A stretch of DNA of 64,000 bases from Streptomyces sp. DvalAA-43 (GTDB taxonomy: Bacteria; Actinomycetota; Actinomycetes; Streptomycetales; Streptomycetaceae). Position numbers and translations under genes: made by a program. How positions within the stretch are numbered: the stretch's first letter is position 1; the number at the start of each line of letters is the position of its first letter. The stretch is from contig NZ_FMBW01000039.1 of the NCBI RefSeq assembly GCF_900091725.1, forward strand, positions 186,001 to 250,000. Reading direction: 5' to 3'. The notes beneath the pieces were generated by a model. It saw only the letters and a program-made list of their open reading frames with translations, made no database searches and was not told the origin of the DNA. Below, one piece after another: positions 47,206 through 56,961 of the stretch.

Positions 47206-47341
47206 CAGAATCGTGGCAGAGGGCCGGCGGCCGCATCTCTCTCACGGAATCTCCCCAGTGCGGCGGCCGGCGACACCGCGTGCGAGGATGACCCCGTTCA
47301 AAGAGGCTGCCGCACGGCCAGAGGGAAGGACCGGACCGGCG

Positions 47342-48178
47342 TTGAGCGAGAATCAGAACCTGCTCGCGGAGCAGCGGCGCGCCCTGATCCTCGACGAGGT
47401 GCGCAAGCGCGGCGGGGTCCGGGTCAATGAGCTGACCCGCAAGCTGAACGTCTCCGACATGACGGTGCGCCGTGACCTGGACGCCCTGGCACGCCAGGGG
47501 GTCGTCGAGAAGGTGCACGGCGGGGCCGTTCCGGTGGTCGAGGCCAGCACGCACGAGCCCGGTTTCGAGGCGAAGTCGGCGCTGGAGCTGACCGCCAAGG
47601 AGGACATCGCGCGCGCGGCGGCGGCGATGGCGGTGCCCGGCAGCGCGATCGCGCTCTCCGGCGGCACGACGACGTACGCGCTCGCGCAGCAGCTGCTGGA
47701 CGTGCCGGATCTGACGGTGGTGACCAACTCGGTGCGGGTCGCCGATGTCTTCCACGCCGCGCAGCGGGCGGGGGGCGCGTCAGGGACGCGGCCCGGGGCC
47801 GCCACGGTGGTGCTCACCGGTGGGGTGCGGACCCCTTCGGACTCGCTGGTGGGTCCGGTCGCCGATCAGGCGATCGCCTCCCTCCATTTCGATGTGCTGT
47901 TCCTCGGGGTGCACGGGATCTCGGTGGAGGCCGGGCTCTCGACGCCGAATCTGGCGGAGGCCGAGACCAACCGCCGTTTCGTCCAGTCGGCCCGGCGGGT
48001 GGTGGTGGTCGCCGACCACACCAAGTGGGGCACGGTGGGCCTGAGTTCGTTCGCGGCGCTGGAGCAGGTGGACACGTTCGTGACGGACGCGGGGCTGTCG
48101 GCCGCCGCCCGTGCGGAGATCGAGGAGCATCTGCCGGGCCTGGTGGTGACGGGCCGGGCCGCGGACGACGACGCCTGA
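47342..48178 (+). CDS. DeoR/GlpR-family transcriptional repressor
   Basis: About 278 residues. The N-terminal DeoR helix-turn-helix is clear (QRRALILDEVRKRGGVRVNE, then SDMTVRRDLDALARQGVVEKVHGGA), followed by the sugar-phosphate sensing domain with SGGTTTYALAQ, VTNSV and HTKWG. The start is taken as TTG 47342-47344 because family members begin SENQNLLAEQRR; an in-frame ATG at 47288 is the alternative. Such repressors usually respond to a phosphorylated sugar; the regulated operon is not identifiable here. Confidence 0.85.
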   Translation: MSENQNLLAEQRRALILDEVRKRGGVRVNELTRKLNVSDMTVRRDLDALARQGVVEKVHGGAVPVVEASTHEPGFEAKSALELTAKEDIARAAAAMAVPGSAIALSGGTTTYALAQQLLDVPDLTVVTNSVRVADVFHAAQRAGGASGTRPGAATVVLTGGVRTPSDSLVGPVADQAIASLHFDVLFLGVHGISVEAGLSTPNLAEAETNRRFVQSARRVVVVADHTKWGTVGLSSFAALEQVDTFVTDAGLSAAARAEIEEHLPGLVVTGRAADDDA

Positions 48179-48264
48179 GCAGCCGGACCGGGCGGGGATT
48201 CCGCTTGCCGGCGCCGGGCGCCGCGCGGGCCGGGGCCCTGCGGGCGAGCCTTTAGGATCGTGGC

Positions 48265-48717
48265 GTGGCCGTCTTCCGGATCGAGCGCTTCACCTCCTTG
48301 CCCGCCGCCGAGTCCTGGCGCCGGGTGACGGACTGGGAACGGCACGCCGCGCATGTCCCGCTGACCACGATCACCGTCCTGCCGGGTCCGCCGGCCGGGG
48401 TCGGGACCGTCTTCGTGGCGCGCACGGGCGTGGGGCCGCTGGCGTTCGACGATCCGATGGAAGTGGTGCGGTGGACGCCGCCCACGGCCGGGCGCGCGGG
48501 GCTGTGCCGGCTGGAGAAGCGCGGTTCGCCGGTGCTGGGCCGGGCCTCGATCGATGTGTATCCGACGGATTCCGGATCCCATGTGGTGTGGGTGGAGGAG
48601 CTGGGTGTGCGACTGCTGCCGCGGTGGGGCGATCCGCTGATCGCCGGAGCGGGCCGGCGGATCTTCGGCCGGGTGCTCGACAGTCTGCTGGACCGTCCGG
48701 CCCGGCACCATCCGTAG
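48265..48717 (+). CDS. SRPBCC (START-like) family protein
   Basis: 150 residues starting from a GTG (MAVFRIERFTSLPAAESWRRV). The N-terminal strand, the W-x-x-V-T-D-W-E-R-H helix, TVFVARTGVGPLAF and the long C-terminal helix RRIFGRVLDSLLDRP fit the SRPBCC ligand-binding fold. These small cytoplasmic proteins bind hydrophobic ligands. The next gene is a second SRPBCC protein, suggesting a related pair. Confidence 0.7.
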   Translation: MAVFRIERFTSLPAAESWRRVTDWERHAAHVPLTTITVLPGPPAGVGTVFVARTGVGPLAFDDPMEVVRWTPPTAGRAGLCRLEKRGSPVLGRASIDVYPTDSGSHVVWVEELGVRLLPRWGDPLIAGAGRRIFGRVLDSLLDRPARHHP

Positions 48718-48829
48718 CGTGCGGCGCGCCCCGGGGTGTTTCCCCGAGGTCCGCGCGGGCGGCGACACCTGACGCCCAGTCAGCTATGGTGTGCGCGACC
48801 CGTCCGCGACCGCACGGGAGGTGCGTTCC

Positions 48830-49309
48830 ATGGCCCGCCGACTCCGTTCCGTGGAGCTCGAATTCGTCGATGCCGCTCCGGTGCGGCTGGTCTTCGCCGC
48901 CGAGGTGTCCGCGGCTCCCGGGAAGGTCTACCGCGCGCTCGCCGATGACGTGCCGGGCTGGCCCGGCTGGTTCACCGCGGTGACGGCCGCCCGGCCCACC
49001 GAGGGCGGCGCGGGACGCGAGGTCCGGCTCAAGGGCGGCTTCGTGATCGGCGAGACGATCCTGGCCGCGGAGCCCGGCGAGCGGTACGCCTACCGGGCCG
49101 ACCGGTGCAACGCCCCCGGGATGCGGGCCCTGCTGGAGGAGTGGCGGCTCACCCCGGCCGGGACCGGCACACGGGTGCAGTGGACGTTCGCCGCGGACGG
49201 TTCCGCGGCGTATCGGCTGGTCCTGCGGCTGGCCCGGCCGGGGATGGGCCGGGCCTTCCGGACCGCGGTGCGCACGCTCGACCGGCGGCTGACCGGGTCC
49301 GCGGCCTGA
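48830..49309 (+). CDS. SRPBCC family protein
   Basis: 159 residues: a beta strand with VRLVFAAEVSAAPGKVYRAL, a WPGWFTAVTAARPT loop, VRLKGGFVIGETILAAEPG and the C-terminal helix GRAFRTAVRTLDRRL, all typical of polyketide-cyclase/dehydrase-like SRPBCC proteins. The ATG at 48830-48832 has GGGAGG eight bases upstream. Convergent with the PLP enzyme gene, with a 6-bp hairpin (49313-49329) between the stops. Function unknown. Confidence 0.8.
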   Translation: MARRLRSVELEFVDAAPVRLVFAAEVSAAPGKVYRALADDVPGWPGWFTAVTAARPTEGGAGREVRLKGGFVIGETILAAEPGERYAYRADRCNAPGMRALLEEWRLTPAGTGTRVQWTFAADGSAAYRLVLRLARPGMGRAFRTAVRTLDRRLTGSAA

Positions 49310-49339
49310 GCGTCACCGCGCCCCGGTGAGTGGGGCTGG

Positions 49340-50470
49340 TCAGGGCCAGTTGCCGTCGGCCAGGAACGATTCGATGGTCGCCGTGTGCGGGGCGATGTCC
49401 AGGCCCTGTCCGGCGAGCCAGCTGTCGGAGTAGTACTTGTCGAGGTAGCGGTCGCCCGGGTCGCAGATCAGGGTGACGACGCTGCCCGTATCGCCCCGTC
49501 CGACCATCTCGGCGACCAGTTTGAACGCGCTCCACAGTCCGGTGCCGGTGGAGCCGCCGGCCTTGCGGCCGATGGCCTTCTCCAGGGCGCGCACGGCCGC
49601 GATGCTGGCCGCGTCCGGCACCTTCATCATCCGGTCGATGGCGCCGGGCACGAAGCTCGGCTCCATCCGGGGCCGGCCGATGCCCTCGATCCGGGAGCCG
49701 CAGTCGCTGGTGGCCAGGGGATTGTGCTGGGTCCAGCCGTCGAAGAAGCAAGAGTTCTCGGGGTCGGGTACGCAGATCCGGGTGTCGAACTGCATGTAGT
49801 GCACATAGCGGGCGATGGTCGCCGAGGTGCCACCGGTGCCGGCCGTGGCCACGATCCACGTCGGCTCCGGATAGCGCTCCAGCTTCAGCTGCTGGTAGAT
49901 CGACTCGGCGATGTTGTTGTTGCCGCGCCAGTCGGTGGCCCGTTCGGCGTAGGTGAACTGGTCCATGTAGTGGCCACCGCTCTCCGCGGCGAGCGTGGCG
50001 GACTCCTCGTACATCTTCCGCGAGTCGTCGACGAAATGACATCGGCCGCCGTGGAATTCGATCAGCCGGCACTTCTCGGGGCTGGTGGTGCGGGGCATCA
50101 CGGCGATGAACGGCACCCCGATCAGCTTGGCGAAGTACGCCTCCGAGACGGCCGTCGAACCGCTGGACGCCTCGATCACCGGCTTGCCCGGCCGGATCCA
50201 GCCGTTGCAGAGCCCGTAGAGGAAGAGCGAGCGGGCCAGCCGGTGCTTGAGACTGCCCGTGGGATGCGTCGACTCGTCCTTGAGGTAGAGGTCGATGCCC
50301 CATGCCTCGGGCAGCGGGAAGCGCAGCAGATGGGTGTCGGCGGAGCGGTTGGCGTCGGCCTGGACCTTGCGCACCGCTTCCTTGAGCCAGGCCCGGTACC
50401 CGGCGTCGGAACGGTCGATGTCGATCGTCGTCGCGGCCCGCCCGCCGTCTTCCCGCTTCTCGGTGCCCAT
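49340..50470 (-). CDS. PLP-dependent cysteine synthase family protein
   Basis: 376 residues, fold type II PLP enzyme. The PLP lysine is K75 in [10 protein letters not shown]; the substrate loop [11 protein letters not shown] and the phosphate-binding [15 protein letters not shown] are clear. The sequence resembles the actinobacterial cysteine-synthase-like branch rather than CysK/CysM, so the amino-acid substrate is uncertain. The ATG has GAGGAGG upstream. Confidence 0.85.
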   Translation of the reverse strand: MGTEKREDGGRAATTIDIDRSDAGYRAWLKEAVRKVQADANRSADTHLLRFPLPEAWGIDLYLKDESTHPTGSLKHRLARSLFLYGLCNGWIRPGKPVIEASSGSTAVSEAYFAKLIGVPFIAVMPRTTSPEKCRLIEFHGGRCHFVDDSRKMYEESATLAAESGGHYMDQFTYAERATDWRGNNNIAESIYQQLKLERYPEPTWIVATAGTGGTSATIARYVHYMQFDTRICVPDPENSCFFDGWTQHNPLATSDCGSRIEGIGRPRMEPSFVPGAIDRMMKVPDAASIAAVRALEKAIGRKAGGSTGTGLWSAFKLVAEMVGRGDTGSVVTLICDPGDRYLDKYYSDSWLAGQGLDIAPHTATIESFLADGNWP

Positions 50471-50674
50471 CAGCGCGCTCCTCCTCGTGTCCCGTCACTC
50501 TCCCCCATAACCTATTCCCCCCACCTGCACAAACGTTCACTTTGATGCTCCATAGCCCTGCCTTGGCGTCGACGGACCCCACAGCCGCGATTCCGGTCCG
50601 GACGCGGCCTGGCGCGCCGCTCCCGGTTTGTGCAGACTTCCCATCAGAAGCGTCACGAAGGGGGCGAAGCAGCC

Positions 50675-50992
50675 ATGCCGGAAACGGAGTTCAGTGCGAC
50701 GGGGGTACGGATCGAGCGGTGGGCCCGCTCGCTCACGAGGGCCGGGCAGGTGGTCGTCAAGGACGGCAGGCTGGCCCTGCTGACCAGCAACGGACGGGAG
50801 ATCGACAGCGCCCCGGTGGTGACGGTGAGCGCGGGCAGGCCGTGGTTCGCCGGGGCCGGGGCCGCCGTGGCCCGCCTCAACGGGACGCGATACCGGCTGA
50901 CGATGGGCCAGCGCAACCGCGGGCCGGACCGGACCGGCCCGACCCGCCGGTTCCTGGAGACGCTGCGCAGCGCGGGCGGACGGATGACCTGA
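50675..50992 (+). CDS. Small hypothetical protein
   Basis: 105 residues starting MPETEFSATGVRIERWARSL, with strong third-position G/C and a GAAGGGGG site upstream. Strand-rich (VVVKDGRLALLTSNG, VVTVSAGRPWF) with a basic C-terminus. No membrane helix or known motif. Not recognised. Confidence 0.6.
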   Translation: MPETEFSATGVRIERWARSLTRAGQVVVKDGRLALLTSNGREIDSAPVVTVSAGRPWFAGAGAAVARLNGTRYRLTMGQRNRGPDRTGPTRRFLETLRSAGGRMT

Positions 50993-51178
50993 GCCGGACG
51001 GCGGCACCCGGAGACCGCGAGTTGCGGAGCAGTGACCCCTGGGTGACATTGGACTCGTCACTCATGGTTCACCGGCGGTGACAGTGTGATCCACACCGCC
51101 GGGGCCGGATCGGCAGCCGGTCGGCTGCCGGATCCGTTCCTTCGTCTTCTTCCGGACCTATTTCGGGGAGTCGCAGCC

Positions 51179-51700
51179 GTGATCAGCGAGCCAAGCAGGC
51201 ACTGCACGGTGGAGCTCCAGGCCCTGCCGTCGCGGATCGGTCAGGTCCGCAGAATCATCTCGGCGCAGTTGCGCTACTGGCATCTCGATCCTTTGATCGA
51301 CCAGGCGGCGCTCGGCGTCACCGAACTGCTGACCAATGTCCACCGGCATGCCCAGCCGGACAAATCATGCACCGTCGAGATCGAGTTGCTGCTCGAACGG
51401 CTGACGGTGTCCGTCCATGACCACGACCCACGGCTGCCGACCGTGCGCGAGCCCAGCATGTCCAGTACGTCGGGACGCGGGCTCGCACTGATCGCCGCCG
51501 TCAGCGAGAGCTGGGGCGTCCGACCGAGCGGCGGGGCCGGGAAGGTCGTCTGGTTCACCCTTTCGGCGCCTTCCCGGTGCGCCGCGCTGCCGCCCCATCC
51601 GGTGTACGGGGCGACCACCGACGGGCCGTTCGAGCTGGGCCCCGTCACGTTCCTGGAGAGCGGCGCGCCTTCCGTCGCGCGGTCGGCGGTGGTGGGCTGA
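51179..51700 (+). CDS. RsbW-like ATP-binding protein (anti-sigma type)
   Basis: 173 residues with a GHKL/HATPase fold: the N box GVTELLTNVHRHA, the G1 region VHDHDPRLP and the G2 region SGRGLALIAAVSESWGV. No histidine phosphorylation site. This is the stand-alone RsbW/SpoIIAB-like group very abundant in Streptomyces, usually anti-sigma kinases or their relatives. GTG 51179-51181 has GGGGAG upstream. No sigma factor or anti-sigma antagonist is adjacent, so the partner is unknown. Confidence 0.82.
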   Translation: MISEPSRHCTVELQALPSRIGQVRRIISAQLRYWHLDPLIDQAALGVTELLTNVHRHAQPDKSCTVEIELLLERLTVSVHDHDPRLPTVREPSMSSTSGRGLALIAAVSESWGVRPSGGAGKVVWFTLSAPSRCAALPPHPVYGATTDGPFELGPVTFLESGAPSVARSAVVG

Positions 51701-51776
51701 CCTGCCGGCGGCCGGGACCGGCGTGGTGGAGAGGGGTGAGGCGCGCTACGACGTCCCGCCCCTCCCTCACCTCGCG

Positions 51777-54350
51777 TCACTCGGCGGCGATCGCGCGGAG
51801 CACGTTCAGCCGTGCGGCCCGGCGGGCCGGGCGCCGGCCCGCCAGTGCTCCGGCGGATACGCCCACCAGAGCGACCACCAGGAGGCGCAGCGGCGGCAGC
51901 TCGAAGGCGACGGCGGTGTCGCCCGCGGACGCCCTGACCAGGACCCAGCCGAGGAAGCCGCCGAGCAGCAGGCCGCCCGCCGTGCCGAACGCGGCCACCA
52001 GGACGGATTCCCAGCGGACCATCGAGCGCAACTGGCCCCTGGTCTGTCCCACCGCTCGCAGCAGGCCCATCTCCCTGGTGCGTTCGTGGAGGGCGAGGGT
52101 GAGCGTGTTGGCGATGCCCAGCAGGGCGATCAGTACGGCGAGCGCCAGCAGGGCGTAGACCAGGGTGAGCATCATGTCGATGCCGCCGGCCGAGGACTGC
52201 GCGTACTCCGCGCGGGTCTGCACATCGGGGTTGCCGTACGCCGCCGCGGTCCTCGCGACCGCCGCCTTGCCGTCGGCGGTGGACACACCGGGCCCGAAGG
52301 AGACGGCGATCAGCGAGTCGGAGTCCTGGGCGCGGTGCGGGGCCCAGGCCCGGCGGGTGATGACGTAGTCGCCTGCCAACTCCGACCGGTCGTAGACGGC
52401 GCGGACGGTGAATGCCTGCCGCGTGCCGTCGGTGAAGGCGAGCCGGGTGGTGGAGCCGGGGTGCAGGCCGCGCTTCGCGGCCTCGGTGCGGGACAGGGCG
52501 ATCCCGTTCGTGCCCAGCCCCGTCAGCGAGCCGTCGACCCGGCCTAGGTCGAAGACCCTGCCGAGCGCGGCCGGGTCGGTGACGGTCAGGGCGCGTCCCG
52601 TGCCGTCGACCTCCGCGACCCCCTTGCCGAGGCCGACGGCGGTCGCGACCTGCGGCAGCCGGTCGACGGCCGGGGCGAGCCGGGGGCTGAGTCCGCTGCC
52701 ACCGGCCCCGAAAGCGGGCGCGCTGATGGCGACATCTCCCGCGAAGGAGCGGTCGACGGTCCGGTTCATGGTCGCCTTCAGTGATGCGCCGAAGACGGTG
52801 AACAGGGAGACCACGGCGACACCGATCATCAGCGCGGTCGCGGTGGACGCGGTCCGCCGGGGGCTGCGCAGGGCGTTGCGCCCGGCCAGTCGGCCGCCGG
52901 CACCGCGCAGCCGGTCGAGCGGGGCGCCGAGGGCCCGTACCGCGTATGTGGCGGCGACCGGGCCGAGGACCACGAACGCGACGAGTGACGACACCGCGCC
53001 GATGGCCGACAGCCGGACGGACGGGACGGCCAGGGTGCCGGTCAGGACGGCGCCGACGGAGGCCACCAGCAGCACGAGCCCGGTGAGGGTCCGCGTCCGG
53101 GACGCCCCGGAGTCGTCGACTGCGCTCTCGCGCAGGGCGGCGAGCGGGGCGGTGCGCCCGGCCCGGACGGCGGGCAGGACGGCGGAGCCGAGGCAGACCA
53201 GGACACCCACGCCGAGCGGCAGCAGCAGTGAGACGGCGCCGATCACCAGCGCCCCGTCGGGGAAGGGGAACCCGACGACGGGGAACAGGGCCCGCAGCCC
53301 GGCGGCGAGGCCGATACCGCCGGCCAGACCCGCGGCCGAGGCGGTCACGGCGACCGCGGTCGCCTCGACGAGCGTCGAGGCGACGACCTGCCGACGCGAG
53401 GCGCCGAGGACGCGCAGCAGGGCGTTCTCACGGGTCCGCTGGGCGACGACGATCGCGAAGGTGTTGTGGATGGAGAACGTGGCGACGAGCAGCACGATGC
53501 CGGAGAACACCAGCAGCAGAGTGGTGAACAGGCCGAGGAAGGCGCCGGAGATCATGTCCCGGTTCTCGGCGGCCGCGGCCTGTCCGGTGACGGCCTCGAC
53601 GCCCTTGGGCAGGACGGGCCGCAGTGCGGCGACGAGTTCCCGCTGGCTGGTGCCGGGCCCGGCGCGGACCTGGATGGCCGATGCCTCGCCGGGCTTCGGC
53701 GTGAGGTGCTTCTCCGCGTCGGTCTGCGTCATCGCCGTGTAGGTGACCTGCCCCATGCCGTCCTGGCCGCCGAAGGTGGCCAGTCCGACGATCGTGACGT
53801 GCACGGGGTCGGGGGTGCGCAGCACGGTCGTGTCGCCGATCCTGAGTCCGCCCCGGTCGGCGGCCCCGCGGTTGACGACGACCTCCCCGGGTGCGGCCGG
53901 GGCGCGTCCGGCGGCGAGCCGGTACGGGTTCAGTTCCGGGTCGCCGATCCAGTTGCCCGCGAGGGTGGGCGGCCCCTGACCGCCGATGGGTCTGCCGTCG
54001 GCTCCGATGAGCTGGCCGGCGCCCTGGATGTCGGGGGCCGCCGCGGCGACGCCGGGCGTCCGCTCGATCCGCTTCAGCAGCGCGGTGTTCACCGGTTGCC
54101 GGGTGCCCTGGGTCTCGCCCGCGACGGTGACCACGTCGGAGCCGCGCACGACGGCGTCGGTCCCGGCGTCGGCGGCGGCGAACATGGTGCCGAAGCTCGC
54201 GCGCAGGGTGTCGCCCATGACGAGTGTCCCGGTGAGGAACGAGACGCCGAGCAGGGCGGCGACGAACGTACCGGCGAAGCGGCGCTTGTGGGCGCGGAGC
54301 GAGGAGATGCCCAGGCGCAGGGAGGCACGGGTGCCGTTCAATGCCGTCAC
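51777..54350 (-). CDS. ABC transporter permease, FtsX/MacB-like
   Basis: 857 residues with two FtsX-type halves: an N-terminal helix (about 20-45), a large extracytoplasmic domain, four to five helices in the middle, and a second block with the final helices around LVYALLALAVLIALLGIANTLTLAL and SVLVAAFGTAGGLLLGGFLGWVL. The GTG start overlaps the ATPase stop as GTGA. Such permeases usually export lipoproteins or peptides, or sense cell-envelope stress; the substrate is unknown. Confidence 0.9.
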   Translation of the reverse strand: MTALNGTRASLRLGISSLRAHKRRFAGTFVAALLGVSFLTGTLVMGDTLRASFGTMFAAADAGTDAVVRGSDVVTVAGETQGTRQPVNTALLKRIERTPGVAAAAPDIQGAGQLIGADGRPIGGQGPPTLAGNWIGDPELNPYRLAAGRAPAAPGEVVVNRGAADRGGLRIGDTTVLRTPDPVHVTIVGLATFGGQDGMGQVTYTAMTQTDAEKHLTPKPGEASAIQVRAGPGTSQRELVAALRPVLPKGVEAVTGQAAAAENRDMISGAFLGLFTTLLLVFSGIVLLVATFSIHNTFAIVVAQRTRENALLRVLGASRRQVVASTLVEATAVAVTASAAGLAGGIGLAAGLRALFPVVGFPFPDGALVIGAVSLLLPLGVGVLVCLGSAVLPAVRAGRTAPLAALRESAVDDSGASRTRTLTGLVLLVASVGAVLTGTLAVPSVRLSAIGAVSSLVAFVVLGPVAATYAVRALGAPLDRLRGAGGRLAGRNALRSPRRTASTATALMIGVAVVSLFTVFGASLKATMNRTVDRSFAGDVAISAPAFGAGGSGLSPRLAPAVDRLPQVATAVGLGKGVAEVDGTGRALTVTDPAALGRVFDLGRVDGSLTGLGTNGIALSRTEAAKRGLHPGSTTRLAFTDGTRQAFTVRAVYDRSELAGDYVITRRAWAPHRAQDSDSLIAVSFGPGVSTADGKAAVARTAAAYGNPDVQTRAEYAQSSAGGIDMMLTLVYALLALAVLIALLGIANTLTLALHERTREMGLLRAVGQTRGQLRSMVRWESVLVAAFGTAGGLLLGGFLGWVLVRASAGDTAVAFELPPLRLLVVALVGVSAGALAGRRPARRAARLNVLRAIAAE

Positions 54351-55105
54351 CGCCTGCGGGAGGGATGGGGCGCGAAGGCCTTGAAGCGGTCGAGCACGCG
54401 CTCCGCCGTGGGGTCGGGCATCCGGTCGACGAGTCGGCCGTCGGCGAGGAAGACGACCTCGTCCGCCTGGGCGGCGGCGACCGGGTCATGGGTGACCATG
54501 ACGACCGTGCGGCCGGTCTGCCGGACGGTGCGGCCGAGCAGCCGGAGCACTTCCTGACCGGAGCGGGAGTCGAGGTTGCCGGTCGGTTCGTCGGCGAAGA
54601 CGACATCGGGGCTGCCCACGAAGGCCCGTGCCACCGCGACCCGTTGCTGCTGTCCGCCGGAGAGCTCGCCGGGCCGGTGGTGCAGCCGGTCCCGGAGCCC
54701 GACGGTGTCGACGAGGACGTCGAGCCGCTGCGGGTCGGGCCGCTCCCCCGCGAGATCGAGGGGAAGGGTGATGTTCTCGGCGACGGTGAGCGTCGGCAGC
54801 AGGTTGAAGGACTGGAAGACGAAGCCGATGCGGCGTCGGCGCAGCAGGGTGAGTCTGCGATCGTCGAGCGTGCTGATGTCGGTGTCGCCGATGAAGGCGG
54901 AGCCCGAGCTGAGCGTGTCGAGTCCGGCGGCGCAGTGCATCAGGGTGGATTTGCCGGAGCCGGAGGGCCCCATGATCGCGGTGAAGCGTCCGGCCGGGAA
55001 GTCGACGCTCACCGCGTCCAGGGCCCTGACCCGGGTGTCGCCCGTGCCGTGGAGCTTCACGGCGTCGACGACCCGGGCGGCGGTGGCGGGATCGGAGGTG
55101 GTCAT
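54347..55105 (-). CDS. ABC transporter ATP-binding protein, MacB/LolD type
   Basis: 252 residues: Walker A GPSGSGKST, Q-loop FVFQSFNLLP, signature LSGGQQQR, Walker B VVFADEP and the H-loop MVTHD. The FNLLPTLT region is typical of the MacB/LolD group that pairs with FtsX-like permeases. Start 55103-55105 has AAGGGAGG and overlaps the SHOCT gene stop (ATGA). Confidence 0.93.
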   Translation of the reverse strand: MTTSDPATAARVVDAVKLHGTGDTRVRALDAVSVDFPAGRFTAIMGPSGSGKSTLMHCAAGLDTLSSGSAFIGDTDISTLDDRRLTLLRRRRIGFVFQSFNLLPTLTVAENITLPLDLAGERPDPQRLDVLVDTVGLRDRLHHRPGELSGGQQQRVAVARAFVGSPDVVFADEPTGNLDSRSGQEVLRLLGRTVRQTGRTVVMVTHDPVAAAQADEVVFLADGRLVDRMPDPTAERVLDRFKAFAPHPSRRR

Positions 55106-55383
55106 GCCACGCCTCCCTTGCTGCCGCGGCCGAACTGCTCGTCCAGGACGGAGAGTCGGCGCTCGTACTCGTCCTCGTCGATCTCGCCGGACGCGAAGCG
55201 TCGGCCGAGCAGGGTGATCGGTGAGGATTCGGCAGCTGTCTCCCGGGTCTGCCAGGGTCCTCCTCGGCCGCGCCACACGGTGCGGCGCAGCAAGGCGACA
55301 CCGCCGATGACGACAGCCGCCCAGAAGAGCGGGAAGAACAGGATCCAGGGCCCGGGTCCACCGCTGTGCGCCAGAGTGTTCAT
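55102..55383 (-). CDS. Single-TM SHOCT-domain protein
   Basis: 93 residues: one membrane helix (about 12-33, WILFFPLFWAAVVIGGVAL) and a C-terminal SHOCT motif (LLGRRFASGEIDEDEYERRL). Coupled by ATGA to the ABC ATPase, so made together with the transporter; probably a small membrane partner or adaptor. A GAGGGAGC site precedes the ATG. Confidence 0.82.
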   Translation of the reverse strand: MNTLAHSGGPGPWILFFPLFWAAVVIGGVALLRRTVWRGRGGPWQTRETAAESSPITLLGRRFASGEIDEDEYERRLSVLDEQFGRGSKGGVA

Positions 55384-55640
55384 CTCGGTCGGCTCCCTCG
55401 GTTCGGGGTTCGGGGTCGGGGTTTCCCGACGCTTGCGAGCCTCGCCCGAAAAGGGGTCCGAGTCGTCGTACGGCCAGCGGCCGTGTGCGTACCTCCTCGG
55501 GAGTACGTGGCGCCTGTGTGGCTGCTCCCGAAGGCGCCCGGGGCGTACGGGCGTTGTTTTGCGCCAGGCACACGGTCCCGGAACCGAAGGACCTGCGGGC
55601 CTACGAGATCCACGGCACCGTCATCGCAGCAGCGATCCGC

Positions 55641-56210
55641 CTACGCGTCGGCGGCCAACGCCCACACCGCGCGTTCGGCCGCGGCTCGGCGCCCCTCGGG
55701 AGTCCGGGCCTGGAGCAAGGGCAGAAGCACCAGGTACTTCGCGGTCCTGTCGAGTGCCGCGAAGGCTTTCGCCGCCCGGGTATCCGCCGCCAGCGCCGCC
55801 GCCAGTTCGTCGGGCACCGCGGCCGTCGACTGCGGCGCGTACGCGGCGGCCCAACGTCCGTCCGCCTGGGCCCTGCGCACCTCCGCCAGGCCCGGCTCGC
55901 GCATCCGGCCCTCGGCCGCCAGCGCGGCGACCTTGTCGACGTTGACTTGCGACCACAGGCTCCTGGGGCGCCGCGGCACATACTTCTGCAGGTAGTACGA
56001 GGCGTCGAGCGACCGGCGCTGACCCGAGATCCAGCCCCAGCACAGCCCCACGTCGACCAGTTCGTCGGCTGTCACGGACGCGATGTCGGAGCCCTTCTTG
56101 GCGACCTTGACCCACACGCCTTCGTGCCGTGCGTGGTGAGCCTCCAACCAGCCCTCGAACGCCTCGCCGTCCGCGAAGGCCACGACCTCGACACCGCCGA
56201 TCTCGTCCAT
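55641..56210 (-). CDS. YdeI/OmpD-associated family protein
   Basis: 189 residues. The pattern EGVWVKVAKKGSDIASV, DVGLCWGWISGQRR, YYLQKYVPRRPRSLWSQVN and the helical C-terminus match the YdeI-like family, whose biochemical role is poorly defined. No signal peptide. The ~257 bp between it and the SHOCT gene hold nothing clearly definable. Confidence 0.83.
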   Translation of the reverse strand: MDEIGGVEVVAFADGEAFEGWLEAHHARHEGVWVKVAKKGSDIASVTADELVDVGLCWGWISGQRRSLDASYYLQKYVPRRPRSLWSQVNVDKVAALAAEGRMREPGLAEVRRAQADGRWAAAYAPQSTAAVPDELAAALAADTRAAKAFAALDRTAKYLVLLPLLQARTPEGRRAAAERAVWALAADA

Positions 56211-56268
56211 GTCCTCATGCTATGCGGCGGCGGCAGAGCGTCCGTCAGGAGAGCGCGGCACAACGTAA

Positions 56269-56297
56269 GAGCCCCGCCGCGGATGCGGCGAGGGCTC
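56269..56297 (-). terminator. Hairpin downstream of the four-TM membrane protein
   Basis: GAGCCCCGCCGC (56269-56280), loop GGAT, GCGGCGAGGGCTC (56285-56297), complementary with one bulge. It lies just past the stop of the gene at 56346. Confidence 0.65.
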
Positions 56298-56345
56298 GCG
56301 GTGGTGTTCGGGCACGGTTCCTTCCGGCGATGGTCCTGTCCGGAT

Positions 56346-56777
56346 TCACTGACCGCCGCCGACTCCGACCTGGAGCCTCGTCAGCGCGAACACGATCATG
56401 AGGTCGAGCGCCATCATGGGGATGGCCCAGGCCGGGTAGTACGGAACGAACATGAACTGGGAGATCAGACTGATCCCCGCGGCTGCCGCACCGGCCCCGC
56501 GGCCCCAGCTCTTGTTCAGCAGGACTCCCAGACCGGCGACGACGAGCCCCACTCCGATCACGAGGTGGATCACGCCCCACGTGGTCACGTCGAATCGGTA
56601 GGCGTAATGGGACGAGACGGCGAACAGGGTGTCCTGTGCGATGCCCGCGGCGCCCATCAGAATGCTGAGCGGCCCGCTGAGCATCAGCGCGGCCCCGGCG
56701 AACAGGGACGCGCCGTTGGCCTTTTCGCCGTCGGGCGCCCCATGCCTCGGCCGATTGCTGTCCGGTATCGCTGCCAT
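56346..56777 (-). CDS. Four-TM DUF7144-like membrane protein
   Basis: 143 residues, four hydrophobic helices: ASLFAGAALMLSGPLSILMG, GVIHLVIGVGLVVAGLGVLL, AGAAAAGISLISQFMFV and WAIPMMALDLMIVFAL. The pattern is typical of a small actinobacterial membrane family. Start 56775-56777 has AGGAAGG upstream. Function unknown. Confidence 0.8.
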   Translation of the reverse strand: MAAIPDSNRPRHGAPDGEKANGASLFAGAALMLSGPLSILMGAAGIAQDTLFAVSSHYAYRFDVTTWGVIHLVIGVGLVVAGLGVLLNKSWGRGAGAAAAGISLISQFMFVPYYPAWAIPMMALDLMIVFALTRLQVGVGGGQ

Positions 56778-56961
56778 GGCCGTCGCCTTCCTGTACAGCG
56801 CGGTCACCGACGCACACTGCCCGCGCGAAGCCGACCACGCTCCACTGCCAGGATCACCGCAATCCATCGGCGCCGCGACTGGAGGACCCGTCGCGGGGAG
56901 GCGACGGCGGACCCGTACGACACCGGGTGCCGCGGGGACGTAGGGCCGCTCGGCGCCCCTG